Shown: positions 1-10,006 of the stretch, one piece after another
How positions within the stretch are numbered: position 1 is the stretch's first letter
Layout of the letters: every line of letters begins with the position of its first letter
DNA from: Symbiodinium natans
Lineage: Eukaryota > Sar > Dinophyceae > Suessiales > Symbiodiniaceae
DNA length: 30,121 nucleotides
Direction: 5' to 3'
Assembly (NCBI GenBank): GCA_905221605.1
Contig: CAJNDS010000449.1
Span: forward strand, 107,501-137,621
Notes under the pieces: generated by a model
Database searches by the model: none
What the model was told of the DNA's origin: nothing
Seen by the model: the letters and a program-made list of their open reading frames with translations, nothing else
Program-made: the position numbers and the translations under genes

Positions 1-5
1 CCAAG

Positions 6-132
6 TCCATATTACAACAAGGTTTAGGGTTTACAGTTTAGGGTATTATAATACCAGAAAGGGTTGGTTACTTGATAAGGGAACCTTGAACCAAGGAAAA
101 TAGGGGAAAGGGGTCCCACTTGGGCTACCAAG
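6..132. mobile_element. Introner-like foldback element, family 1 (interrupted copy)
   Basis: The left part (CCATATTACAACAAGG) and right part (GGGTTGGTTAC ... GGGCTACCAAG) match the other family 1 elements. The middle is interrupted at about 22-52 by TTTAGGG-type sequence. On the minus strand the right end gives TTG|GTAGCCC, a GT donor directly after the exon at 222-129, so this copy probably begins an intron of the Tudor-like gene. The acceptor lies outside the window. Confidence 0.6.
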
Positions 133-2671
133 TCTTCACGATGAGCCCAGCGTCCCATCTGACCAGGAAGCTGCCATCGGGCCTTGCTTCTTCCACGACG
201 CCAGGGTACCACATGCCTGGGTCACCAAGGCTGATGCCCCAAACCCTAAACCGCCCTGGATCCTAGCCCTAAACCCTAAACCCTAAACCCTAAACCCTAA
301 ACCCTGAACCCTGAACCCTGAGCCCTTACTAAAGCGAAGTGAAGATCAGTTGAGATGCAGTCCTCAGAGTAGAAAGCCAGAACAGCATCTCCGACCTTGT
401 AGTCCTTGAAGACCTGGTCTTTCCACAACCAGGCTGTAGGGCTTGGGGTTTTGGGTTGCCCTAAACCTAGCCCTAAACTCTAGCCCTAAACCCTAGCCCT
501 AAACCCTAGCCCTAAACCCTAAACCTCAAAACCCTCTTTGGGGTTTGGGGTGCTAGGGCCCCCCCGACCAGTGCAATCGACAAGCGACGAGTTGATGCGA
601 CGCCGATGTCTACTCCTAAACCCTAAACCCTAAACCCTGAATCCTAAACCCTGTTGGGTTATAAGTACAGTTATAATTGGTTCATAAGTGCCAGGTACCA
701 TGAACCCCAACCCTAAGCTGGGGTTCCCCCCCCCCCCCTCCCTCCCATTGCCTTGCATCCCAGGTCCCGAAACAGAAGCTTTGAACCCAAAAGCCTAAAC
801 CCTGAACCCTAAATAAATCCTAACCCCAAGCCCCTAAACCCTAAACCTGAAATCTAGACCCTGAAACCCTAAACCCTACACCCTGAAACCCAGGCTAAAC
901 CTCCCAGTATACAGATAGGTTACCTACGCTGGGGGGTTAAGCCTATGAATTTCTGCCCCTACTTTGTTGTTTTACAACCCTTATATACACCATACAGAAT
1001 ATGGGCCCATACTTCGGATCCCTATGAGGCTTAGATACCAAACTAAGAGCCCATGTTTTTTAACCTTAGACTTTGAAGCCAGATCACCGCGCGCTTGACA
1101 ATGGCTACAGGGTCCAAGGTATGCCTGGGCTCCAACTCGGGATTGTCCCACCTTGCCAGGCTTTAGGGTTTAGGGTTTATAGGGTATAGGGTATAGGGTA
1201 TAGGGTATAGGGTTTAGGGTTTAGGGTGTAGCGTTTAGGGTGTAGTGGGGTTTCGGGCTTGGATGACATTTTGTGTTGGGCGCTTGGGGTTTTGGGCTTT
1301 GGGCCGGGTCTCAGGGTTTATGGTTTAGGCTTTAGGTTTGCCTAGACCCAAGAGTAACCTAGATATATTACACGGGTGCCCTTTTTGGTTTAGAAGCGCT
1401 GAGAAAGGAACCGAATCCCAACAAAAGGGTGGAAGGGCCCTCTGGGTCCTAGAGGTTAGGGTTTAGGGTTTGGGGTTTAGGGTTTAGGGTTTAGGGTTTC
1501 ACCTAGGAAATCCCTCGCAACATCACCCCAGAGCGAAGCACCCTGATTACTTGGAAGTTCGCGGTATTCAATAACTAAGGACAACTGTTTTTTTGTACCC
1601 CACTTATAAGCCCTGAATTGCCCCTAGTCTGGTTACAATTAGATTAGTTAGGGTTTAGGGTTTAGGGTTAGGGTTTAGGGTTTAGGGTTTAGGGTTTAGG
1701 TTTAGGGTTTAGGGTTAGGGTTTAGGGTTTAGGGTTTATAGGTGTGATTACTTTGGGGGTTACGATGTTCGGGGTAACTTCTCAGGGTCCTTTTTGTAAA
1801 GGAAAGCTACTATTTGGGGGGGTCTAGCTTAGGGGTCCCTTCCTTTCGTAAACACCCATTTGGTTAGTAAGTAAACCCTAAACCCTAAACCCTAAACCCT
1901 AAACCCTAAACCCGAAACCCCGAAACCCTAACCCTAAACCCTAAACCCTAAACCCTAAACCTAAACCAGTGAGGCTTTCATGAACTCCAAGTGTAGCATA
2001 CCCAGCTCGCCTGACCACTACAAGCCGTTGTCCTCGACAGTCTCAATCGTACCCGGCTGCCAGCGCGAGTCTGGAGGCATTGGGCCTTTTTGGGGGGCTG
2101 GGGGGGGGGGGGTGGGGGGGCAGGGTTCGGGACCCTAAAACCTAAACATCCTAAACCTTAAGGCCTAAACCCTGAACCGTCTAAACCCTACCACCCCACA
2201 CATCCTCCGGGCACAGCGCCTTTACCGTATCGCCCACGGCGAAGCTCGGGGAGAGTTGGCCTTGTCAAGACACAGAGGGCTCCGCGTTCCGGGGGGTCAA
2301 GGGTTCGGGACCCTAAAACCTACACCCCCAAACCCTTAAACACTGACCCCAAACGCCCTAAACCCTAAACCCTAAACCCTAAACCCAAAACCCTAAACCC
2401 TAAACCCTAAACCCCAAACCCTAAACCCCAAACCCCTAAGCCCTAAACCTTGGGGCTGTGAGGTTGAAGGCCTAAAGCTGACGTCCTTTCGTCCACAAGC
2501 TTGACGAGCCCGGAGCCCGAACTCCGATCTTGAAGGACTCTACAGGGTGGGGCCCCCTAGTTATAAGTAGGTTATAAGGGCCCTAAATTGGGTTATAAGG
2601 ACCCTAAGTTAGGTTATAAGTCCCTTAACTACAGTTAGTATAGTAAGGGGGCCCCACCCTGTAGACGCCAT
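129..2671 (-). CDS. Tudor/SH3-like repeat protein, multi-exon, 3' end off the window
   Basis: Not one ORF but a chain of small minus-strand exons: 2537-2483, 2260-2204, 2070-2022, 1160-1088, a gap, then 433-359 and 222-129. Across the first four, splice phases agree and the joined protein reads FAVGDTVKALCPED, then SRWQPGTIETVEDNG, then FLARWDNPELEP. The last two give YKVGDAVLAFYSED and MWYPGVVEEARPDGSFLVRW. These are two copies of a Tudor-like barrel (xVGDxVxAxxxED-xxWxPGxVExxxxxGxFLxRWD), a fold that usually binds methylated Arg/Lys or other protein tails. The 359/222 intron is GC-AG with GCAT at both ends. The 2204/2070 junction lacks a clear GT/GC/GA donor. Introns hold telomere-like arrays and foldback elements. 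An ATG at 2671-2669 could start the protein, or the exons may continue the gene at 3582-2902. Linking exons between 1088 and 433 are unresolved (569-609 and about 755-775 are candidates). Confidence 0.6.
266..306. repeat. Telomere-like CCCTAAA array inside an intron
   Basis: About five CCCTAAA/CCCTGAA units lie between the exons at 433-359 and 222-129 of the Tudor-like gene. The same intron carries further degenerate units at 232-265. Confidence 0.85.
1003..1022. repeat. 20-bp inverted match to 3805-3824
   Basis: GGGCCCATACTTCGGATCCC here is the exact reverse complement of 3805-3824. Both sit at the edge of short AT-rich elements with GGGCCC motifs, so they are probably ends of two oppositely inserted copies of one foldback family. 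Confidence 0.7.
1161..2021. repeat. Intron packed with telomere-like arrays and a family 2 element
   Basis: Between exons 2070-2022 and 1160-1088 lie TTTAGGG runs (1165-1240, 1445-1500, 1645-1740), a CCCTAAA run (1868-1966) and a family 2 foldback element (about 1342-1450). Array orientation flips inside this one intron. An open stretch at 1542-1503 (minus) was considered as an exon but its phase does not fit. Confidence 0.75.
2338..2450. repeat. Telomere-like CCCTAAA array
   Basis: Mixed CCCTAAA and CCCCAAA units lie in the intron between the exons 2537-2483 and 2260-2204. Confidence 0.85.
2539..2665. mobile_element. Foldback element with perfect 20-bp terminal inverted repeats
   Basis: TCTACAGGGTGGGGCCCCCT at 2539-2558 is repeated exactly, inverted, at 2646-2665. 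The 87-bp interior repeats GGTTATAAG and CCCTAA motifs and has no coding capacity, so this is MITE-like. It lies at the 5' end of the Tudor-like gene. Splicing GGC|GTCTAC to GTAGAG|TCC (minus) would place NGSFKIGV in frame with the next exon. A second, interrupted copy is at about 23112-23272 in the opposite orientation. Confidence 0.8.
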
Positions 2672-2901
2672 TCTTCTGGTAACCGTTTTGGGGGTTGGGG
2701 GGGCTGGGGGGGGGGTTAGGGTTTAGGGCTTAGGGTTTAGGGTTAAGGGTCTAAGGTTTAGTTCGATTTTATGGGGGGGGGGGGGGGGGGGGGGTGGCGG
2801 GTTAGGGTTCGTAGCGTTATAGGGTTTAGGGTTTAGAGGTTAGGGTTTATGGGGTTTAGGGTTTCGGGTTTCGGGTCCATAGGGTATCTCTCAAGAAACC
2901 T

Positions 2902-3582
2902 CTAAGCTTTGAGCAGAACCACTCCTACTTCTGAGGACGGCAGAAAATGAAGCAGAGGCTCACAGGCCACTACTGAAGTCCTCAAGCCCCGAAATTCAGC
3001 CTCAACTAAACCCTAAACCCTAAACCCTAAACTCTAATTGGCGATCAAGCACCTTCCTTCCGCCTTTTATTGAAGCTTGGTAGACCAAACCATATTGTAG
3101 TAAGGGCACCCTTGTTTGGGTTGGCTACTTTACAAGGGAACCTTGAACCCAAAAAAGGGAAAAGGGCACCACTGGGCTACCAAGGAAACCTTTTAAGGAA
3201 GCTGCATGGGCTGTGTGCAAAATAGGCCCGTAGCGATGACACGCTAAGTGACGCTTGAGCTCAGGGTTCAGGGTTGAGGGTTTTCAGAGCCCCCAAGCTT
3301 TGTGTTTAGGGTTTAGGGTTTAGGGTTGGCTTTTCCGATCAACCCTAACCCCAAAAACCCCCCAAACTGTGGATCCTCCCTAACTAAACAGGTCCTTCCC
3401 TAAACCCTAAACCCTAAACCCTAAACCCTAAACCCTAAACCCTAAACCCTAAACCCTAAACCCTAAACCCTGCCTCCCCTTGCTTCCAGCGCCACACGCC
3501 GGCGGGCAGAAGACCCGGGGGCTGCGGAGAAGAGCAGAAACGTTGGCGGCGCCAAAGCGAAGAGGAGTGCCAAGCCTCTCAT
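2902..3582 (-). CDS. Secretory-type N terminus, unrecognised protein, at least 3 exons
   Basis: Exon 1 (3582-3469) starts at ATG and encodes MRGLALLFALAPPTFLLFS followed by an Arg-rich stretch, a good signal or bipartite plastid-targeting peptide. It ends phase 0 at AGG|GTTTAGGG, the first unit of a telomere-like array. Exon 2 (3259-3181, LKRHLACHRYGP...) ends at CTTG|GTAGCCC, the edge of a family 1 element. Exon 3 (3075 to about 3035, SIKGGRKVLDRQL) restarts right after its CTACCAAG. Removing the element keeps the frame open. A further open stretch (3000-2902, AEFRGLRTSVVACEPLL...) ends in TAG but may be spliced on. It could be the 5' part of the Tudor-like gene downstream. No family is recognised. 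Confidence 0.55.
3078..3184. mobile_element. Introner-like foldback element, family 1
   Basis: Ends are CTTGGTAGACCAAACC and GGCACCACTGGGCTACCAAG, with internal GGGCACCC / AAAAGGG palindromic arms. On the minus strand it supplies GT donor and AG acceptor, and its removal joins two open exons in phase (3181 to 3075). Confidence 0.75.
3398..3471. repeat. Uninterrupted CCCTAAA array starting at a splice donor
   Basis: Ten perfect heptamers. Read on the minus strand, the intron donor of the gene at 3582 is the GTTTAGGG at 3468, so the array begins at the exon border. Confidence 0.85.
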
Positions 3583-3794
3583 TCCAAAAGTCGGAGGGTG
3601 CAGGGTCGAGAGGCCTCCTAAACCCTTAGCCCTAAGCCCTACAAGCCCTAAGCCCTGAGGCCCTAAAACCCCATTTACACCCCAAAACCCCAAAGCCCCC
3701 ACATCTCCGCACCTTGCAGCAACGTGACACCGCGGCGTGCACGACAAGCTTTGGGCCGGGACATGGCTTTTTCACGCGTTTATGAAAATTGCGT

Positions 3795-3905
3795 GGCGTA
3801 TGGGGGGATCCGAAGTATGGGCCCTCAACTTGGGTCCCTTGTTATATGGGCCCTTAATTTAGATTCATACCTGGGGCTATAAGTACCCATGATCCTCCGA
3901 GTACA
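3795..3905. mobile_element. Foldback element, family 5-like
   Basis: It contains GGGATCCGAAGTATGGGCCC and ends CTATAAGTACCCATGATCCTCCGAG. The reverse complement of this end matches the left end of the element at 21246 (GAAGGTTCACGGGTACTTATA). No coding capacity. Confidence 0.5.
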
Positions 3906-4109
3906 GGAAGTCGAGCTTCTAGAGGGGCTTTCAACCCTATAAACCCTAGACCGGACATACGCTTGTGAGAGGTGAAGGCTAGCAACGGGCCCACAATGAC
4001 TTGGGGCTTTTCGCAGTGGGTGGTGTAGGGTTTAGGGTCTAACTAGGGTCTAGAGGGTTTAGGGTTTAGGGTTTAGGGTTTAGGGCTGAGCGCCTCCACG
4101 ATCCTTCAC

Positions 4110-4202
4110 CTCTCCAGGGGCCTTCTGCGCTCCTGTCTTCTCATGGTCTTAATAACAGCCTCGCCGCATGAAGCTTGTAGCCAAATGGCTCGAAGGTGCA
4201 TG
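4110..4202 (-). CDS. Isolated exon, unrecognised
   Basis: The minus strand reads TGTGAG|C, then ATG and 30 open codons (MHLRAIWLQASCGEAVIKT ... RRRPLE), ending GAGAG|GTGAAGG, a textbook donor. A CCCTAAA block (4208-4310) precedes it and a TTTAGGG block (4050-4085) follows it, the same layout as the better-supported exons. Neighbouring exons were not found; 4425-4335 (minus) is also open but weaker. Confidence 0.45.
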
Positions 4203-4627
4203 CTCACACCCTAAACCCTAAACCCTGAACCCTAAGCCCTAAACCGTAAACCCGAAGCCCTAAACCCTAAACCCAAAACCCTGAACCCTAAACCCGAAAA
4301 CCCTAAACCCCAAAACCGCAATCATGAGCATTCTTGCTCTTAGCCCTATGTGATCCTCAGAGAGCCAGGGACCGTGGACCCCGCTAGGCCAAGGGGTCTC
4401 AACGCGCACACATGCGTGGGCAAAGGGCGCCCTTTTTGGAAACCCTAAGCCCCAAACCCCAAACAGAGGTTTACAGGGTATAGGGTTTAGGGTTATGTTT
4501 AGTGGATAAGGAGTTTCGGGTTTAGGGTTTACACCCCGTCCCCTCTTGAGGTCTTAGGGGGGGGGAGGAGGATTCTAGCACCCAGGAGGCTGCATTGTAG
4601 GGGCTACAGCAGCTGGACGCCGGCAGT

Positions 4628-4800
4628 ATATATATATATATACATATGTGTATATATATATATATATTAACCATAAACATACACACACATATATATATGT
4701 ATCTATATAAATATATGCTACCCCCCCCCGGGTTATCCACGCTTTTTTGTGGTTATCCACGCTTTTTGTGGTTATCCACGATTTTTGTGGTTGCGAGCCA
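4628..4800. repeat. AT microsatellite next to three 21-bp tandem repeats
   Basis: Long (TA)n tracts at 4628-4717 are followed by a C10 run and then three copies of GGTTATCCACGCTTTTTTGT at 4732-4796. The segment CCCCCGGGTTATCCAC recurs inverted at 7233-7250. No gene. ORFs in this stretch are translations of the repeats. Confidence 0.8.
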
Positions 4801-4984
4801 ATTAGATCGTTCACGGGCCGCGGTGACCCCTGAACTCCCCCCCCTCCTCCAATAGCCCAATCCCCTACATAACGTAAATGCATGCAATCCTTGAGATGTC
4901 GAGTCCTCTCCATCTGTCCAAACACTGGGCGCAGCGACCTTCTCCCCTCCCCTCCCTTCCGCTCCGCTGCGCTCCCTGTTTTTT

Positions 4985-6500
4985 TGCAAAGGCTTTTTTT
5001 TCAGGGCTAAATCTCTAAACCCCTTATCGGTTCAGGTTTAAGTCTTATAAAAAGAGAGGCACCGAAACCCTATAGGGTTTAGGGCTTAAAGCCGATAGGG
5101 TTTAGGGTTAAACCTGAACCTGAACCTTTAGATCCATAGGGTTTCAAGGTTAAGCAACTAAACCCTTAACCTTTAATCCTATACGGTTATTAGGTTTGAA
5201 GATTTTAGGATCTAGGTATTTAAACCTAAGCCTATAGAGTTTAAACCTTAAGGGTTTACGGTTTAGGCATCTAAACCTGCACCCTTTAGGGTCAGAACCC
5301 TGAAAGCCTATAGGGCTATACAAGGCTGAAAAGTTTTAACCGCATAGGCGCCAAAGGTATACATGCCCAGACCTTAGGTTTTCAAACCTTGAAATCCCAT
5401 AAAGTCTAAAGTTTTAGGGTTTGTCAAGGTATCTCTAAAGCCCTCACGGGGTTAGCCTGATAGGGTTTAAACCCTATAGGCCTATAGGGTTCAACAGTTT
5501 GGGGCTTTAGGTTTAGGCATTGCCTGTAGGATTAGAGCCTGAAAAACCCTATCAGGCTTGAGGCTTTTTTCCCTAAACCTAAAACCCACATGGTTATGCC
5601 TCTGTTTTTTAGGGCTTGGTGGAAATGCAAAGAATAAGCAGAATAAGTGCCCACACCATGTATCGGGTTCAAAAGTTTAGGTGTCTTAAAGGTTTATAAG
5701 CCCATGGAGATAAACCGTAAGGGCTTACGGCTTAGGCATTTGAATCTAAATCCCAAGCCCTTTTGGGTCAGAACCCTGAAAGCCTATGGGGCTCTAAAAG
5801 CCTCAAAGGTTGTAGCCCTATAGGCTCTGAAGGTATACATGCCCAGACCTTAGTCTTTCAAACCTTTAAAACCCAAAAATGTTATCTCTAAAGCCCTCAC
5901 GGGGTTAGCCCGATAGGGTTTAAACCCTATAGGCCTATAGGGTTCACATGTTTATGGTTTAAGGTTGAGGTATTACCTATAGGATGAGAACCTTATAACC
6001 CTGTGTACGACTCACCTTTACGTACTATTTGATGTTTCTCTTTGACCTGTTAAAGCTTCAAGGATTTTAAAGAATTTACAAAGACCCTTCAATTCTTGAA
6101 AACCCTGTAAACTCCTTAAAATATTGAGAGGCCTCTGTCTTTCAACATTTTAAGGATGTTAAGGAATGTAAAAGGCCACTTAGATACTTTAAAATCCGTA
6201 AAATCTTGAAAAATAATTTCTTTTGGGAAATGCCCGGCCCTTTTGATTTTTTAACAATCCGTACATTCCTTCCAATCCTTGAAATTTTGAAACAAAATAG
6301 GTATTTTGGGAAACGGCCCGGCCCATTTAAATAGTCTAATTATGGTTTCAGCACATTTAGGACTGCAGCCTTCTAATCTCTAGATCCCTCAAGGGTTTTA
6401 GGGTTCTGACCCTGAAGGGTTTCGGGTAATTCTTAAAGCTTGGACCCTATAGGGCTAAACCCTATAGAGGTAACCCCGTCAGGGGATTAGAGATAATCTC
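4985..6500. repeat. Degenerate CCTATAGGG-rich repeat block with direct and inverted copies
   Basis: About 1.5 kb with no gene. A segment of about 220 bp at 5267-5505 recurs at 5737-5950 (shared blocks GTCAGAACCCTGAAAGCCTA and ATCTCTAAAGCCCTCACGGG). Part of it returns inverted at 6447-6495 (CCCTATAGGGCTAAACCCTATA ending TTAGAGATA). A pair of GGGAAA(T/C)G(G)CCCGGCCC motifs lies at 6226 and 6311. It looks like a decayed, rearranged repeat. Confidence 0.65.
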
Positions 6501-6537
6501 CGAAAAGCCCTAAGGCTTTGGATTGAACTTCAAACTC

Positions 6538-7087
6538 GGGACCCTGGATTCAAGATCCCGGGGAAACTTTTCCCTAAAAACTTTAAATCTTGAATCTTGA
6601 ATCCCGGAGTATTGAACTTCAATCCGGAGCATTGAACTTCAATACTCCGGGATTCAAGATTCAAGATTCAAGGTTCCAGGGAAAAGTTTCCCCGGGATCT
6701 TGAATCCAGGGTCCCCAGTATTGAAGTTCAATACCCCGGATTGAAGTTCAATACTTCGGGACCCTGGATTCAAGATCCCGGGTGAACTTTTCCCGGGAAC
6801 CTTGAATCTTGAATCTTGAATCCCGGGAGTATTGAACTTCAATCCGGAGCATTGAACTTCAATACTCCGGGATTCAAGATTCAAGATTCAAGGTTCCAGG
6901 GAAAAGTTTCCCTGGGATCTTGAATCCAGGGTCCCCAGTATTGAAGTTCAATACCCCGGATTGAACTTCAATACTTCGGGACCCTGGATTCAAGATCCCG
7001 GGGGAACTTTTCCCGGGAACCTTGAATCTTGAATCTTGAATCCCGGAGTATTGAAGTTCAATCCGGAGCATTGAACTTCAATACTCC
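6538..7087. repeat. 220-bp tandem repeat, each unit a palindrome, about 2.5 copies
   Basis: ACCCTGGATTCAAGATCCCG begins at 6541, 6761 and 6981, a spacing of exactly 220 bp. Within a unit, GGGACCCTGGATTCAAGAT mirrors ATCTTGAATCCAGGGTCCC and TTGAACTTCAATAC mirrors its partner, so each unit can form a long hairpin. The two minus-strand ORFs here are in-frame readings of the repeat, not genes. Confidence 0.85.
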
Positions 7088-7231
7088 TTGTCCCTCATCG
7101 CGCTTGACCATTGAGGCCTTGAAATTTAAGTACACTATGCACTCTAGAACCGTCTCTCAAAGAAAACAAATTACGTTCGAAAAAAAGAAATACGCAGTGC
7201 CATAACAAGAAAAACACAAAACAAGCAGAAA

Positions 7232-7275
7232 AGGTGTGGATAACTCGGGGGGGGGGGTACCAAATATATATAAGG
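7232..7275. repeat. Inverted partner of the 4700-4740 motif
   Basis: GTGGATAACTCGGGGGGGGG followed by GTACCAAATATA matches the reverse complement of 4705-4740 (GTGGATAACCCGGGGGGGGG, then GTAGCATATA). Confidence 0.55.
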
Positions 7276-7494
7276 AGCCACATATACACTCAATCATAAC
7301 TGTAAACCGCTCCCCCCAAATTTTCCCTGTAGCTATACTAGGAATATTTAATATTAGGGGGCGTGGGGGGGGGGTTAAGATTAGGGGGAGGGGATAACAC
7401 CATCCTTCGACCGCCAAGTACAGGCCCACTTTTGCCGGGGGCTCAGCTTAGCTAAACCCTAAACCCTAAAGCCCAAACCCTGACCCCAAAATCC

Positions 7495-8249
7495 ATGTTT
7501 AAATCCTTTGACCGCTTTGTGAACACTCCAGAAGCCCACCTCGTCTTTCGGGATCTGCTGGTCCTGAATCACAGCGACCTCCGCGCAGAGTGCGCAGCTA
7601 AACATCCAGGTTTTGGTGATTTAGGGTTTAGGGTTTCCGGTGAGTTTGGAGCCTATGGGGTTTAGGGCTAGGGGCCAGAGCTTGGGGTGATTAGGGCTTG
7701 AGGGGCTCAGGTACCGGGTTGAGCGGTTGTTTCGGGCTTATTAGGGCTTAGGAATTGAGGGGCGTAGGATTTCGGCTTTTGCGGATGGACAATCTTCAGG
7801 GGCTTAGTTCCCTGAACCCCTAATTCCAGGCGAGCTTTCCAAGACCCCCCACACCCCCCCCCCCCCCCTCCGCCCCACACCCCCCCTCCACACCCCCCCT
7901 CCACACCCCCCCCCCCCCCCCCCCCCCCCCCCCCACCCCCCCACCCTTTACGGTTTAGGCTTTAGGGTTTAGCGTTTAGGGCTTCGGATTTGCAATGATA
8001 CAGAGCAACATGAGTACGGAAATAATAAACGATACCGTAGTAGTTATATACCCTAAAAGAATCACCACGTTTTTGTAGGGTTTAGGGCTCAGGGTTCAGG
8101 GTTTAGGGTTTAGGGTTTTGGGCTTGGGGTCCTGAAATGCACGGTTTCTGGCACCTTGGCAGAACTTCCGAAGCCCCGCGTCGCCACGGCGAATCGCGCG
8201 GTGCCCCGCGCCTGCGGAGGAATGGACAGCTGTGGGGAACTATGGCCCG
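7495..8249. other. Two coding-like islands, strand undecided
   Basis: 7495-7609 and 8163-8249 are open on both strands. Plus: ATG then FKSFDRFVNTPEAHLVF, donor CCAG|GTTTT at 7610, acceptor GGCAG at 8162, phases agree (1 then 2) and the joined protein continues LPKPRVATANRAVPRAC. Minus: 8163-8249 has a stronger acceptor (CATTCCTCCGCAG) and donor (AAG|GTGCC). Telomere-like and C/G-rich tracts lie between them, including long C runs at 7849-7940. Exons probably exist here, but I cannot choose the strand. Confidence 0.4.
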
Positions 8250-8713
8250 GTAGGGTTTGGGGTTTAGGGTTTGGGGTTTAGGGTTTAGGGTTTGGGGTTT
8301 AGGGTTTACAGCTGTTTAGGGAAGAAGAGCTTGTAGGGCACAGGGTCAAAAGGGTTGATTGAGGGTTGAGGGCGTATGGTTCAGGGCTTGAGGAAGACTA
8401 TCGGGAGGGGGACAAAAGGGGGGGGGGGGGTGGTGTTTCTGGTGTTGAGCATACAAGGCCGAAACCCGCAACCCTAAACCCCAGACCCCAAACCACACGC
8501 CTAAGTTGGTGTTGAGGGTGCACCGCAAGTGTAGTTTGGGGGGTTCTGTAGTAGTTCCCTGAAACCCAAAACCCTAGAAGCCCTGAACCCTAAATCTTAT
8601 CCAATATACCGCACCCTAGCCACGGCCAAGATGGAAGCCGAAAGGGGTGAAACATCATGCTCACGGTGCTCATGTGTTGATGCGCAGAGGCCTTGGGGTC
8701 CTGTGCCTGCAAA

Positions 8714-9932
8714 TCAGATGAGCTGGCCACCGACCCGCACCGCACAGGTGTTCCTAAACCCTGCTGCGACTGCCGACACAGCTCCCAAATCTGATGGCAC
8801 ATCACACCGACCATCTGAGTTGCCTCCGAAGCAGACGAGCTGACCATTTGACCGCACCGCGCAAGTATGACAATGCCCTGCTGCGACTGCCAAAACTGGT
8901 CCCAACTCTGGTGGAACATCGCACTGCCCATCTGCGTTGTCCCCGAAACAGACGAGCTGACCATCGGCCCGCACTGCACAGGTGTGGCAGTATCCTGCTG
9001 CTATTGCCAACACTGGCCCCAAATCTGGTGGCACATTGCACTGCCCAACTGAGTTGCCTCCAAAGCAGACGAGCTGACCATCGGCCAGCACTGCACACGT
9101 GTGAAAATGGCCTGCTGAAACTGCCAAAACTGGTCCCAGATCCGGTGGCACATCGCACCGCCCCGCTGAGTTGCCTCCAAAGCAGACGAGCTGACCATCG
9201 GCCCGCACTGTACACGTATGACAATACCCTGCTGCGACTGCCGACACAGTTCCCAAATCTGATGGCACATCACACCGACCATCTGAGTTGCCTCCGAAGC
9301 AGACGAGCTGACCATTTGACCGCACTGCACAAGTATGACAATACCCTGTTGCGACTGCCAAAACTGGTCCCAAATCTGGTGGAACATCGCACTGTCCATC
9401 TGAGTTGCCGCCAAAGCAGGCGAGCTGACCATCGGCCCGCACTGCACAGGTATGAAAATGGCACGCTGCGACTGCCGAAACTGGTCCCAACCAGCGGACA
9501 TCGCACCGTCCATCCGAGTTGTCTCCAAAGCAAACGAGTTGACCACCCTCTCTGTGTGCCCGGCTTCCATGCTGGTCACCGGCCACGTGAGATTTCTCGG
9601 AGTTCAATGAGCATTTCAGAGTTCGTGCCCATCGATACATCTTGCCCGACAAGCACCCGACATGTCGAACCCGCGGCAATGCCAAACGTGACTGACCCAA
9701 CCGCGGAACCCACGGAGAGCCCCAGAAGGATGCAGCAAACAAATGCATTGCCTGAGTAGCCCAGCAACCATATTATAATAAGGGCACCCTTTTTTTGGGT
9801 TGGTTACCTTTATAAGGGAACCAGAACCAAAAAAAGGGAAAAAGGGTACCACTGGGCTACCAAAGTTGCAGTCCGAGGTGTCAAGAAGATGGCTAGTGCC
9901 AGGCTCGCTTTCTCGGCGATCGAGAAAGGCAT
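8714..9932 (-). CDS. RCC1-like repeat protein, two exons
   Basis: Exon 1 (9932-9870) starts at ATG and encodes MPFSIAEKASLALAIFLTPR, a hydrophobic secretory-type N terminus. Exon 2 (9751-8714) continues in phase. From about residue 85 to the end it is tandem repeats of 39 residues (117 nt), consensus QLVCFGGNSDGQCDVP, PDLGPVLAVAAG, HTCAVRADG, about seven copies. This is the RCC1/alpha-tubulin-suppressor type of beta-propeller repeat, a protein-binding scaffold. The intron (9869-9752, 118 nt) is a family 1 introner with GC-AG borders and GCAA repeated at both ends. The ORF stops at TGA 8716-8714, exactly where the repeat has Cys (CAGCTCATCTGA against CAGCTCGTCTGC). This is either a nonsense mutation or the tail of an intron ending TTTGCAG at 8705. 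The repeat DNA is well homogenised. Confidence 0.8.
9757..9860. mobile_element. Introner, family 1, in the RCC1-repeat gene
   Basis: TAGCCCAGCAACC at the left and GGTACCACTGGGCTACCAA at the right, with internal GGGCACCCTTTTTTTGGG / CCAAAAAAAGGG arms. With the flanking direct repeat TTGC (plus strand) it makes up the intron 9752-9869. Confidence 0.8.
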
Positions 9933-10006
9933 GCTGGCAAAGAGAGAAGAGGGCGGGGGAAGCTGCAAGCCCCAACCCTAAAAACCCTATACGCCCCTTA
10001 CAGACA

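Noticed and set aside
4522-4989. Tyr/Ile-rich ORFs
   Set aside because: Translations of (TA)n and the adjoining tandem repeat.
6654-7071. Two minus-strand ORFs of 65-76 codons
   Set aside because: They are in-frame readings of the 220-bp palindromic tandem repeat.
4732-7245. DnaA-box-like TTATCCAC repeats beside AT-rich DNA (bacterial origin look-alike)
   Set aside because: The surrounding genes are clearly eukaryotic and split by introns. The words are part of a 21-bp tandem repeat.
8794-9759. Long plus-strand ORF of 321 codons opposite the RCC1 gene
   Set aside because: Shadow of the tandem repeat on the other strand; the minus frame matches RCC1-type repeats.
9576-9767. Alternative frame with a signal-like hydrophobic stretch upstream of the RCC1 repeats
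   Set aside because: Exon 1 at 9932-9870 joins in phase to the RCC1 frame itself, so this frame is not needed.
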